NCBI GenBank assembly: GCA_026394055.1
Contig: JAPKYZ010000048.1
Span: 62,001 to 126,000, forward strand
Length of the DNA stretch: 64,000 bases
Reading direction: 5' to 3'
DNA from: Acidobacteriota bacterium
GTDB lineage: Bacteria > Acidobacteriota > Terriglobia > Bryobacterales > Bryobacteraceae
In this document: positions 1 through 7,767 of the stretch, piece by piece
Position numbering within the stretch: position 1 is the first letter of the stretch
Layout of the letters: the number at the start of each line of letters is the position of its first letter
Program-made: the position numbers and the translations under genes
Notes under the pieces: model-generated
What the model was told of the DNA's origin: nothing
The model's database searches: none
The model's input: only the letters and a program-made list of their open reading frames with translations

Positions 1-4
1 CACG

Positions 5-1003
5 CTAATCGGCGTTGTTGCGCTTGCCGGACGGGCTTGGAGGAGTTGAGCGAGTTGTTGGCGTTTGTTGGCCACGGCGGTAGTCGGCGACGGCGCGGTT
101 GTGCTCGGCGATGGTTTTCGAAAAGATGTGCCGCCCGGAGCCATCCGGCCGGGCCACAAAGAAAAGATACTCCGTCGCAGCCGGCTTCAGCGCCGCCCGC
201 AGAGAATCGACCCCCGGATTCGCAATCGGCCCCGGCGGCAGACCCTTCAGGCGATAGGTGTTGTAGGGGTGCTCGCGATCGAGGTCGGAGCGGTAGATGG
301 TCCCGCGATACTTGCCTTCAAGCAACGCCGCATAGATCACCGTGGGGTCGCAGTCGAGCTTGATGCCCTTGGCCAACCGGTTGGCGTAGACGCTGGCGAT
401 CACCGGGCGTTCTTCGGCTACGCGAGCTTCTTTCTCGACCAGCGACGCCAGCGTCACCACATCGGGCTTCACTTGCTCTGTGCCCGCGGCCTGGCGCCAC
501 GCCTGCTTAAAGCGAGTCTCCATTTGAGTCAACAATTGCGCGGTGGTGGTGCCTTTCGCGTAGCGATAGGTCGCCGGAAACAAGTAGCCCTCCGGCGCCT
601 TCAAGAGCACCGGCTCCGGATCACGAAAGCCCGCCGCCGACAGGATGCGGACCAGGTCGAACCGGTTGGAGCCTTCCGGGATTACCACCTCCCGCAAGTA
701 GACATCGCCCCGCGCCAGCCGCCGGACCACGTCGAGCGGCGTGGCGGGCTGGCGGAACTGATACTCGCCCGCTTGAATCCGCGCCGCATGCGTGCGGCCC
801 ACCAGCACGGATGCCACCACAAACCACTCTGGCCGAGAGACGACGCCAGCCGAAGCCAGCTGCTGCGCCACGCTCCACGTAGAGCTGCCGCGTTCGATCT
901 CAATCAGCAGCGGTTCCGCAAATTGGCCATGCGGGCTGGAGGTCTGGTAGATCACCAAGCCTCCAGCGGCGGCCAGCAATAACAGCACCAGGACGCGCAT
1001 CAT
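5..1003 (-). CDS. mltG: Endolytic murein transglycosylase MltG (YceG family)
   Basis: Inner-membrane lytic transglycosylase that cleaves nascent peptidoglycan strands and so limits glycan length. The 332-residue protein has an N-terminal membrane anchor (residues 3-20, rich in Leu/Ala) and then the YceG domain. The family's catalytic Glu is in the SLVEKEA motif (about residue 190), followed by the conserved SVYANRL and DCDPTVIYA stretches. The length matches the family. The start (ATG ATG) overlaps the end of ruvX by 4 bp, so the two genes are almost certainly co-transcribed; mltG and ruvX are often neighbours in bacteria. The C-terminus is a low-complexity Thr/Ser/Pro tail. Confidence 0.95.
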   Translation of the reverse strand: MMRVLVLLLLAAAGGLVIYQTSSPHGQFAEPLLIEIERGSSTWSVAQQLASAGVVSRPEWFVVASVLVGRTHAARIQAGEYQFRQPATPLDVVRRLARGDVYLREVVIPEGSNRFDLVRILSAAGFRDPEPVLLKAPEGYLFPATYRYAKGTTTAQLLTQMETRFKQAWRQAAGTEQVKPDVVTLASLVEKEARVAEERPVIASVYANRLAKGIKLDCDPTVIYAALLEGKYRGTIYRSDLDREHPYNTYRLKGLPPGPIANPGVDSLRAALKPAATEYLFFVARPDGSGRHIFSKTIAEHNRAVADYRRGQQTPTTRSTPPSPSGKRNNAD

Positions 1004-1482
1004 GCCGCTGGTACCTCGTCGTTCAAGTGAGGAGCGTCTTCCAACTCCTGCTGCTCGCGATAGGCCCGGTCATCGAGCGCATCCAGGTAGCTGCGCAACA
1101 GGACGGCGGCCGCAATTCGATCGACGGCACCCTTGCGATCCTGCCCGCGGACACCGGCTTGATTCAGCACTTCGTGGGCGGCCACACTGGTCAGCCGTTC
1201 GTCCCAGTAGGTGACCGGAATGCCCGTGGCTTCTTCCAACCGTGCGCCGAACGCCCGCACCTTTTCGCTACCTCGTCCGGCGTCGCCGTTTAAGTGGCGC
1301 GGATCACCCATTAAAAACATCGCCACTTCGCGCTCTTGCGCGAGCTTGGCCAGATGGGCCAAATCATCACGGACACGCTGTCTTTCCAGGGTCGGCAAGC
1401 CCTGCGCGGTTAAGCCGAGGCCATCGGTGACCGCCAGGCCGATCCGTTTCTTGCCGAAGTCCAACGCCAAAATGGTTCCCAC
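1000..1482 (-). CDS. ruvX: Putative pre-16S rRNA nuclease / Holliday junction resolvase-like RuvX (YqgF)
   Basis: RNase H-fold nuclease of the YqgF/RuvX family, implicated in maturation of the 16S rRNA 5' end and once proposed as a Holliday junction resolvase. The 160-residue protein shows the metal-binding ALDFGKKRIGLAVTD strand at the N-terminus, the VTYWDERLTS motif in the middle and DRIAAAVLLRSYLD at the C-terminus, all family hallmarks. The start is a GTG. Its stop codon overlaps the mltG start. The family's usual length is about 140-150 residues, so a short C-terminal tail is extra here. Confidence 0.93.
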   Translation of the reverse strand: MGTILALDFGKKRIGLAVTDGLGLTAQGLPTLERQRVRDDLAHLAKLAQEREVAMFLMGDPRHLNGDAGRGSEKVRAFGARLEEATGIPVTYWDERLTSVAAHEVLNQAGVRGQDRKGAVDRIAAAVLLRSYLDALDDRAYREQQELEDAPHLNDEVPAA

Positions 1483-1531
1483 TCTGATTCAATTGTAGGT
1501 AACCGTTTTCGCTTGCGGGGAACTTCACCGG

Positions 1532-2683
1532 ATGGCTACACTTTTGCCCAATCTGCCGCCCACCATAGGGACCAACCGTCCCGTGGCCCGCATCATCTCG
1601 CTCGGGGTGCTGATTGCGCTGCTCCACTACGGCCAGTTGTTCTTCGTCACGATGTCCACCGCCATTGTGCTCGCCTTGATCCTGGAGCCATTCGTCGCGC
1701 TGTTTATGCGCTTCAGAGTGCCGCGGGGATTGGCTAGTTTTCTGGTCTGCTCCATTGCCTTAGGCGCGATGTATTTTGTGACTTTGGGCATCTACACGCA
1801 GGCCCTGGGGTTGTGGGATGACATGCCCACTTACACCAACCGCGCGCTCGAGATTGGCGAATCGATTAACGCTCGCCTGGAAGGGTTTGAGAAGACCGTC
1901 AATGGCCTGATTCCGAAGCGCATGAAGGAGCGGGCCGTCCTGCCGGATGTGGCTAACCAGAAGAGCGTCCCTCGCAAACGCAAAGCAGGCGATCCCGCAC
2001 CGGCGCCCACCGTGCAGGAAGTCCGGATCCAGCAGGACCGGCCGGGGGTGTTGCAGTGGGTCTACGAACGGCTCAGCCAGATCTACGACATCGTCTTCAT
2101 GGCGTCGTTTGTGCCGTTTCTGGTCTACTTCATGCTCAGCTGGCGCGACCATACGCGCCGGGCATTTCTCCACCTGTTCCACGGCGACGACCGGGCCGAA
2201 GTCAGCCGCAGCCTGCGGGGCGTGGCGGACCTGACACGCGCCTACATCGCGGGAAATTTTGTGTTGGGCATCATGCTGTCGGTGATCACCACCATCCTGT
2301 TCATCATGCTGCGGCTGCCGTATTCGCTGCTGGTGGGGCCGCTGTCGGGCTTTCTCAGCCTGATCCCCTACGTGGGTTTGCCGCTGGCCCTGATTCCCCC
2401 GATGCTGGCTGCGCTGCCGGTATTCTCCACCCTGTCGCAATACCTGGTGGTGGCGACGGCGGTGGCGTTTCTGCATCTGCTGGCGCTGAACCTGTTCTAC
2501 CCCAAGGTGGTGGGCGGGCGCGTTCACTTGAACCCGCTGGCGGTGACCATTTCGCTGATGTTCTGGGGCTTGATTTGGGGCGGCGCCGGCCTGGTGCTGG
2601 CCATCCCGATTATGGCGGGGATCAAAGCGGTCTGTGATAACGTAAGCGGCTTGGAAGCTTACGGAAAAATTTTGGGAGATTGA
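1532..2683 (+). CDS. AI-2E family transporter (PerM/YhhT-like permease)
   Basis: Polytopic inner-membrane protein of the AI-2E exporter family; substrates of most members are unknown. The 383 residues contain two N-terminal transmembrane segments, a charged soluble insert around residues 100-185 with a Lys/Arg-Pro-rich stretch (VPRKRKAGDPAPAP), and a C-terminal membrane block. That block carries the family-typical segments SFVPFLVYFMLSW, LVGPLSGFLSLIPYVG and NLFYPKVVGGRVHLNPL. It lies divergent from ruvX, with about 50 bp between the starts. The soluble insert is typical in position but variable in sequence in this family. Confidence 0.9.
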   Translation: MATLLPNLPPTIGTNRPVARIISLGVLIALLHYGQLFFVTMSTAIVLALILEPFVALFMRFRVPRGLASFLVCSIALGAMYFVTLGIYTQALGLWDDMPTYTNRALEIGESINARLEGFEKTVNGLIPKRMKERAVLPDVANQKSVPRKRKAGDPAPAPTVQEVRIQQDRPGVLQWVYERLSQIYDIVFMASFVPFLVYFMLSWRDHTRRAFLHLFHGDDRAEVSRSLRGVADLTRAYIAGNFVLGIMLSVITTILFIMLRLPYSLLVGPLSGFLSLIPYVGLPLALIPPMLAALPVFSTLSQYLVVATAVAFLHLLALNLFYPKVVGGRVHLNPLAVTISLMFWGLIWGGAGLVLAIPIMAGIKAVCDNVSGLEAYGKILGD

Positions 2684-2707
2684 TCGAACCTGTTTCGAAA
2701 CCTTGTG

Positions 2708-3658
2708 ATGAAGACGATGAACCGCCGCACTTTTCTGGCCGCCAGCGCCGCCCCTTTGCTCAGCCCCGCCTTGATTTCCAGTGCCGGGGCGGCTCCCGCG
2801 CCGTTTTCGATGTCGCGGATCAGCTTCATCACCGATGAGGCCTCCATCTCGCCCGCCGACGCCGTGGCCTTCGCCAAAAAGCACGGCCTGCAATGGGTGG
2901 AATTGCGCGATGTGCCGGGTGCCGGCAAGAGCTACTCCGATGCCTCGGAAGCCGACATCAAGGAGACCGCCAAGGCGTTGAAGGAAGCTGGACTCCGGGT
3001 CTCGTTCTTCAACTCGCGCGGCACCAAGTATCACCTGCCGGGCACGGAATCGCCCTCCTGGGCCACGCGCGCGCCGGAAGATCGCCAGAAGCGCATCGCT
3101 TCCGCCGAAGCTGACTACAAGAAGCGCATGGAGCTGCTGCAGCGGCAGATCGTGGCCGGGCAGATTCTGGGTGTGAAGACGCTCCGCGTGTTCGCCTTCG
3201 GCCGCGTGGCGGAACCGGAAAAGATCATGGACCGGGTGGCCAACGAACTGGGCGCCATGGGCGAGGTGGCGCGCAAAGAAGGCATGCAGCTGCTGCTGGA
3301 AAATGAGCCTTCGTGCAACGTAGGCAGCTGCGTCGAAATGGCGGACCTGATCAAGCGCCTGCCATCATCGAGCTTCGGCCTCAATTGGGACGCCAACAAT
3401 GGCCAGTCGATGAAAGAAAAGCCGTTCCCCGATGGCTATGCCGCGCTGCCCAAAAGCCGCATCGTCAACGTCCACATGCATGGGCGCACACTGCTCGACC
3501 CGGAGAAGAAGCTCGATTGGCCGGTGATCTTTGCTGCCCTCACCAAGGACGGCTACAAGGGCTGCGCGGGTCTTGAGACCCACTACTTCGATGGCACCAA
3601 GGTGGAGAAATCGCACCTGTGCATGGAAGAGCTGGCGCGGCTGCTCAGGAAGGCGTAA
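2708..3658 (+). CDS. Tat-exported sugar phosphate isomerase/epimerase (xylose isomerase-like TIM barrel)
   Basis: The 316-residue protein starts with a twin-arginine signal (MNRRTFLAASAAPLL, then a cleavage-like AGA site) and continues as an AP-endonuclease-2/xylose isomerase-like TIM barrel. Candidate metal ligands are in LLLENEPSCN, FGLNWDANNG, VNVHMHGR and GLETHYF. Such exported isomerases are numerous in Acidobacteria and Planctomycetes and probably act on sugars or cyclitols in the periplasm; the substrate cannot be read from the sequence. A GTG three bases upstream of the chosen ATG and an internal ATG at MNRRTF are alternative starts. A lipoprotein reading frame follows two bases after the stop. 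Confidence 0.88.
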   Translation: MKTMNRRTFLAASAAPLLSPALISSAGAAPAPFSMSRISFITDEASISPADAVAFAKKHGLQWVELRDVPGAGKSYSDASEADIKETAKALKEAGLRVSFFNSRGTKYHLPGTESPSWATRAPEDRQKRIASAEADYKKRMELLQRQIVAGQILGVKTLRVFAFGRVAEPEKIMDRVANELGAMGEVARKEGMQLLLENEPSCNVGSCVEMADLIKRLPSSSFGLNWDANNGQSMKEKPFPDGYAALPKSRIVNVHMHGRTLLDPEKKLDWPVIFAALTKDGYKGCAGLETHYFDGTKVEKSHLCMEELARLLRKA

Positions 3659-3660
3659 GC

Positions 3661-4139
3661 GTGTCTGCTGCGAACCGTTGGGCCGTCACGAGCCGATTGG
3701 CCGCCATTGGGCTGCTGCCGCTCGCTTGATGCTGGCGGGCTGTGCGCGCGTGGTGCTGGATGGCACCGTCCAGAAAGTGCGGGTCTACGCGGTGGATGCC
3801 AACTCGACAGTGGTCCTGATCGATTTTCGCGCGACGCCCCGGTCGCTATTCATGATTGGCGATACGGCCGTCGAGGTCGAGACCAAGGACGGCAAGACGG
3901 TGGAAGGCGTGATCGCTGCCGAAGTGGATATCGACCGGTTTCTTGACGCCAACCCGCTGCAAGGCCGCCGCTACAACCCGACGCTCCACCGCAGTGAGAA
4001 GCTGGCCAAAGATCAACCGGTGGACCGCATGATCGCCGCCAACCTCCCGCTCCCGCTCGCCGAAGTGGAGAAGCGCAAGGCACTGCGGATCAAGGTGACG
4101 GAAGTGGACGGCCCGGTGTCGCTGATTGAGACGAAGTAG
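3661..4139 (+). CDS. Putative lipoprotein with a frameshift in its signal peptide
   Basis: The mature part (from about 3741) encodes roughly 130 residues of an unrecognised small beta-rich protein starting CARVVLDGTVQKV. It is preceded by a lipobox-like LMLAGC. The matching N-terminus is in another frame: a GTG at 3661, two bases after the upstream stop, encodes VSAANRWAVTSRLAAIG, a good n- and h-region, and then hits TGA at 3727-3729. That stop overlaps an ATG at 3729 (TGATG), which continues in the mature frame. Either one base was gained or lost in the signal peptide, or translation restarts at 3729 with a signal that lacks positive charge. No function is assigned. Confidence 0.6.
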
Positions 4140-4146
4140 GCACGGA

Positions 4147-4214
4147 ACCGCTTACTAACGCGCGCGGCTCGGAATGAAGCACATACTACTGGGCCGCGAC
4201 CGTCGGGGAGTGGT
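4147..4214. repeat. Dispersed palindromic repeat, family I, copy A
   Basis: Imperfect inverted repeat: left arm 4147-4172 (CCGCTTACTAACGCGCGCGG core) and right arm 4189-4214 (GCCGCGACCGTCGGGGAGTG core), with a 16-base loop. The same arms occur at 26784-26865, 32145-32225 and 42411-42476. It fills the gap between two convergent genes and could act as a bidirectional transcription terminator or RNA hairpin. No T-tract is present, so a terminator role is inference. Confidence 0.75.
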
Positions 4215-4242
4215 CTTCCGGAAGATTTTGCGAAACGCCTGG

Positions 4243-5532
4243 CTAGTGCGAGACGACAGACCGTTTCTTAAAGCCCGCCCAACTCCACAAGCCCAACGGC
4301 ACTAGCGCCGACACACCCGTGCCGATGCAAACTGACTGCAGCGAAGCACCGCTGTCGATGGCCGTGCCCGCGATCATGCTGGTGATCGACAAGATCAGCG
4401 TCATGAACATGTAGTCGGCGGAAAAGACGCGGCCCCGGAACTTGTCTTCGGTCATGAAGTGCAGCATCGACGACGAGAAGACCAACACCATCGACCCGCC
4501 GGAATGCGCCAGCGCCACCGCCGGCACGGCCAGCCAGATCGTGTTCGCAAAGCCGAGCGATGTGTACCCGGCCAAGATCAACGCAAAGCCCAGCGCCACA
4601 CCGAACCGCATTCGTCCGACATCCTTGCCCGCCCATGATCCGCCGGTCAACGGGCCGATCAACGCTCCTAATCCCCGGGCGCCCAGCAGCGCACTCATCC
4701 CCAGCATGCCCGCCTTATGCGAATCGATCCCGAACACCTGGAGCGGGAACGCCCGTTCGCCCAGAATGGGCAGGATCACCCAGTTGGTGCCCATCAGCGC
4801 CACCCCGGCTTTGAGGAAGATCACCGGGCGGATCTCGGCATGGTCGCGGACATAGCGCAGGCCCGCCGCAATGGGCTTGAAGTCAAACAGGTCGCGCCAA
4901 TGGAAGGGTGCCTGCCCATCGAGATGCGGCTCATGAAACACCATCGACCGGACCAGCAGCGCCGACACGATGAACGAGGCCGAGTTGATGATGAACACCG
5001 TCTCCCGCCCAAACGCGGCCGCCGCCACGCCACCCACGGCCGCGCCAAAGAAGAAGTTGAAGGCCCAGGTGGTGGAGCTGAGGCCGTTGGCCGTCACAGT
5101 CTCCTCATCTCCGCTGGTGATATTGGGAATGATGGCACCGCGGCCCGGCTCAAACAACGCCCAGCCCACGGTCTCACACAACAGCAGGAAGTAGAGAAAC
5201 GGCAACATCTCGCGCGTCCGCACAAACACCATCAGCAGCACGATCAGTGCGCGCGCACAGTCGGAGAAGATCATCACGGACTTGCGGCTCAGCCGGTCGT
5301 TGATGGCGCCCGCGATGGGTCCGAAGAAGAACTGCGGCAGTACCTGGAAGACCAGCGCTGTCGAAAGGCTCTTCGCGCTCCCCGTCAGGTCGTAGAGCAG
5401 CGCGTAGAGCGCCACTGTGTAGAACCAGTCACCAATCTCGCTGATAATCTGTGCCAGCCACAGCTTGCGAAAATTCTTATTGCCGCGCAGCAGGCGCCAA
5501 TAAGCAGGGAGCGAGACGGGAGCGCCTTCCAT
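4243..5532 (-). CDS. MFS transporter (multidrug/enterobactin exporter type)
   Basis: A 429-residue major facilitator with about 12 hydrophobic segments. The N-terminus resembles the YcaD/EntS/MFS_3 group, with NFRKLWLAQIISEIGDWFY followed by a loop carrying DRLSRKSVMIFSD, the position of the MFS A-like motif (D-R-x-S-R-K). This group mostly exports siderophores or drugs; the substrate here is unknown. It lies 18 bp downstream of trpS on the same strand and may be co-transcribed with it. It converges on the lipoprotein gene across repeat copy A. Confidence 0.87.
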   Translation of the reverse strand: MEGAPVSLPAYWRLLRGNKNFRKLWLAQIISEIGDWFYTVALYALLYDLTGSAKSLSTALVFQVLPQFFFGPIAGAINDRLSRKSVMIFSDCARALIVLLMVFVRTREMLPFLYFLLLCETVGWALFEPGRGAIIPNITSGDEETVTANGLSSTTWAFNFFFGAAVGGVAAAAFGRETVFIINSASFIVSALLVRSMVFHEPHLDGQAPFHWRDLFDFKPIAAGLRYVRDHAEIRPVIFLKAGVALMGTNWVILPILGERAFPLQVFGIDSHKAGMLGMSALLGARGLGALIGPLTGGSWAGKDVGRMRFGVALGFALILAGYTSLGFANTIWLAVPAVALAHSGGSMVLVFSSSMLHFMTEDKFRGRVFSADYMFMTLILSITSMIAGTAIDSGASLQSVCIGTGVSALVPLGLWSWAGFKKRSVVSH

Positions 5533-5550
5533 GGTGTTCCCTTTGCGCGA

Positions 5551-6537
5551 TTACCGCGTGTACAAACCCATGCGCGTTTTGGTGAGCTCCACCGTCGCCT
5601 GCGCGATGGGCGCAATTCGCTCGTAGCTGTCTTTCAGAATGCCATCCAGATAGGCCGGGTCCGCGGTGATCTCGGCGTAGCGTTGCTGGATCGGCTTCAA
5701 TGATTCGACGACCATCTCCGCCACCTTCTTTTTCAGGTCGCCGTAGCGCAAGCCTTCAAACTCCTGCCGCGCCGTCGCCGCGTCCACTTCGCCAAAGGCG
5801 CGATAGATCGAGATCAAGTTCTCGACGCCCGGCGCCAGCGTGTCCCAGTTGACTGCCGGTTGCGAATCGGTGGTGGCGCGCATGATCTTCTTGCGGGCCA
5901 CATCAATCGGGTCCAGCATGCCCACCGCATGGTTGGCACCAGTCGCCGACTTCGACATCTTCTTGTCCGGCTCATCGAGACCCATCACGCGAGCTCCGAC
6001 CAGCGGCAGCTTCGTCGCCGGTACGACGAAGGTCTCGCCGTAGAGCGAATTGAAGCGCTGGGCGATGTCGCGCGTCAGCTCCAGGTGTTGCGACTGATCG
6101 TCGCCCACCGGCACGATGCCCGCCTGATAGAGCAGAATGTCGGCCGCCATCAGCACCGGGTACTGCAACAGGCCGTCGCCGATCGTCTCCTGGGCCGCGG
6201 ACTTGGCCTTGAACTGCGTCATCCGCTCCAGCCAGCCGATGGGGGTGACGCAGGTGAGCATCCAGGCCAGCTCGGCGTGGCCGGTTACTTGCGATTGCAC
6301 GATCACCGACGAATGCGCCGGGTCGATGCCGCAGGCCAAGAACAGCCCCGCCGTCTCGCGGATCTTGCGCTTTAGCTCCGCCGGGTCCTGGTAGACCGTG
6401 ATGGCGTGCAGATCGACGATGCAGAAGATGCTCTCGTAGTCGCGCTGGATGGCCACCCAATTTTTCAGGGCGCCCAGATAATTGCCGATGTGGAGGTTGC
6501 CGGAAGGCTGCACCCCGGAAAATACGCGAACTCTCAT
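5551..6537 (-). CDS. trpS: Tryptophanyl-tRNA synthetase
   Basis: Charges tRNA-Trp in the cytoplasm. The 328-residue class I synthetase starts MRVRVFSGVQPSGNLHIGNY, with the HIGN form of the HIGH motif. The KMSKS loop is DKKMSKSATGAN. The lengths between the motifs fit bacterial TrpS. An in-frame extension to 6603 exists, but the family N-terminus begins at the ATG at 6537. The gene is divergent from the RNA methyltransferase gene and is followed closely by the MFS gene. Confidence 0.96.
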   Translation of the reverse strand: MRVRVFSGVQPSGNLHIGNYLGALKNWVAIQRDYESIFCIVDLHAITVYQDPAELKRKIRETAGLFLACGIDPAHSSVIVQSQVTGHAELAWMLTCVTPIGWLERMTQFKAKSAAQETIGDGLLQYPVLMAADILLYQAGIVPVGDDQSQHLELTRDIAQRFNSLYGETFVVPATKLPLVGARVMGLDEPDKKMSKSATGANHAVGMLDPIDVARKKIMRATTDSQPAVNWDTLAPGVENLISIYRAFGEVDAATARQEFEGLRYGDLKKKVAEMVVESLKPIQQRYAEITADPAYLDGILKDSYERIAPIAQATVELTKTRMGLYTR

Positions 6538-6635
6538 GTCTAGTTGGTTAAGAAACGGCCCATATTCCGCCGTTGGGGAACCTTCATGGTAGCCTACGCG
6601 CACGGGCCTTCATTCGAGAAGGTGCGAAGAAATAC

Positions 6636-7763
6636 ATGCCCTTGATCGAAAAACTGGTTTATGGCGGCGACGGTTTGGCGCGCGTCAACGGAGAAGTTCA
6701 GTTCATCCCCTATTCGCTTCCGGGCGAAGAATGGGAGGACGGAAAGCTCCAAATTGCCTCGCGCGACCGCATCGTCGCGCCGTGCCCGGTCTTCACCAAA
6801 TGCGGCGGCTGCCACTACCAGCACATGGGGTACGACCGCCAGCTGACCGAAAAGGTGAGCATCCTCACGGAGACGCTGGCCCGGATCGGCAAGATCACAC
6901 CTCCCGAAATCGGCACTCTGGCCGGTGAGCCGTGGGGGTACCGCAACCGTATCCAGTTGCATTACGACCAGGGCAAGCCCGGCTTCCACGCCGCGGGGTC
7001 CCGCAAACTGGTGCCGATCGATGGCTGCCCGCTGGGGTCGCCGGCGCTGGAACGCGCCATCCAGGTGATGAAGGAGATGCGGCGTGACCCGCACTTCCCG
7101 CGCTTCCTCGACGAAGTGGAGCTGTTCTCGAACGAGACGCACACGCTGGTGAACGTGCTGAAAACGGCGCGCCCGGTCAGCCGCAGTTTCTTTGACTGGT
7201 GCGCTCGACTGATCCCTGGCGCCACCATGAGCGCGCTGAAGTACCCGGTGGCGGGCGACGAGTTCCAGGTGAGCCACAAGTCGTTCTTCCAGGTGAACCG
7301 CTTCCTGGTGGACCCGCTGCGTCAGTTGGCGTTGGCCGATGCGAAAGGCCGCACGGCTCTTGATCTCTACGCGGGCGTGGGCTTGTTCTCACTGCCCCTG
7401 ACGCGCACGTTTGAGCAGGTGACGGCGGTGGAGGTGGTCCGCAGCGCGGTCACCGATTTGGCCATCAATGCGCCGAACGCCAAGGCCGTCCAGTTGACCA
7501 CCGAAGACTACCTGGCGCAGCTCGAAGAGGCGCCGGACTTCATTCTGGCGGACCCGCCGCGCGCCGGGTTGGGCAAGCGAGCGGTGGAGCATCTGGTGCG
7601 CTTGAAGGCTCCGCAGATCGCAATCGTTTCGTGTGACCCGGCCACGCTAGCGCGCGATCTGGCGGCGCTCAGCCCGCTCTACGCGATCGACAAGATGACG
7701 ATGGTGGACCTGTTCCCGCAGACCTACCACATCGAAACCGTCACGCGCCTGACGCTGCGTTAG
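6636..7763 (+). CDS. Class I SAM-dependent RNA (uracil-5-) methyltransferase, TrmA/RlmCD type
   Basis: Methylates a uridine at C5 in rRNA or tRNA. The 375-residue protein has a short N-terminal TRAM-like region (LVYGGDGLARVNGEVQFIP), the Fe-S cysteine set in APCPVFTKCGGCHYQ, a substrate-binding domain with WGYRNRIQLHY, the SAM-binding motif ALDLYAGVGLFSLPL, and ILADPPRAG. The catalytic Cys is in VSCDPATLARDL. Which position it modifies (23S U747/U1939 or tRNA U54) cannot be decided here. The ATG at 6636 is preferred over upstream in-frame TTG/ATG codons because it starts the conserved region. Confidence 0.9.
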   Translation: MPLIEKLVYGGDGLARVNGEVQFIPYSLPGEEWEDGKLQIASRDRIVAPCPVFTKCGGCHYQHMGYDRQLTEKVSILTETLARIGKITPPEIGTLAGEPWGYRNRIQLHYDQGKPGFHAAGSRKLVPIDGCPLGSPALERAIQVMKEMRRDPHFPRFLDEVELFSNETHTLVNVLKTARPVSRSFFDWCARLIPGATMSALKYPVAGDEFQVSHKSFFQVNRFLVDPLRQLALADAKGRTALDLYAGVGLFSLPLTRTFEQVTAVEVVRSAVTDLAINAPNAKAVQLTTEDYLAQLEEAPDFILADPPRAGLGKRAVEHLVRLKAPQIAIVSCDPATLARDLAALSPLYAIDKMTMVDLFPQTYHIETVTRLTLR

Positions 7764-7767
7764 GGCG

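Noticed and set aside
1760-3034. A 424-codon antisense frame across the AI-2E permease and isomerase genes
   Set aside because: It spans two well-supported plus-strand genes and has low-complexity Gln/His/Arg composition typical of shadows.
3727-3729. TGA as a possible selenocysteine codon, since selA is present
   Set aside because: Reading through TGA in that frame gives no lipobox or mature domain; the sensible protein continues in a different frame.
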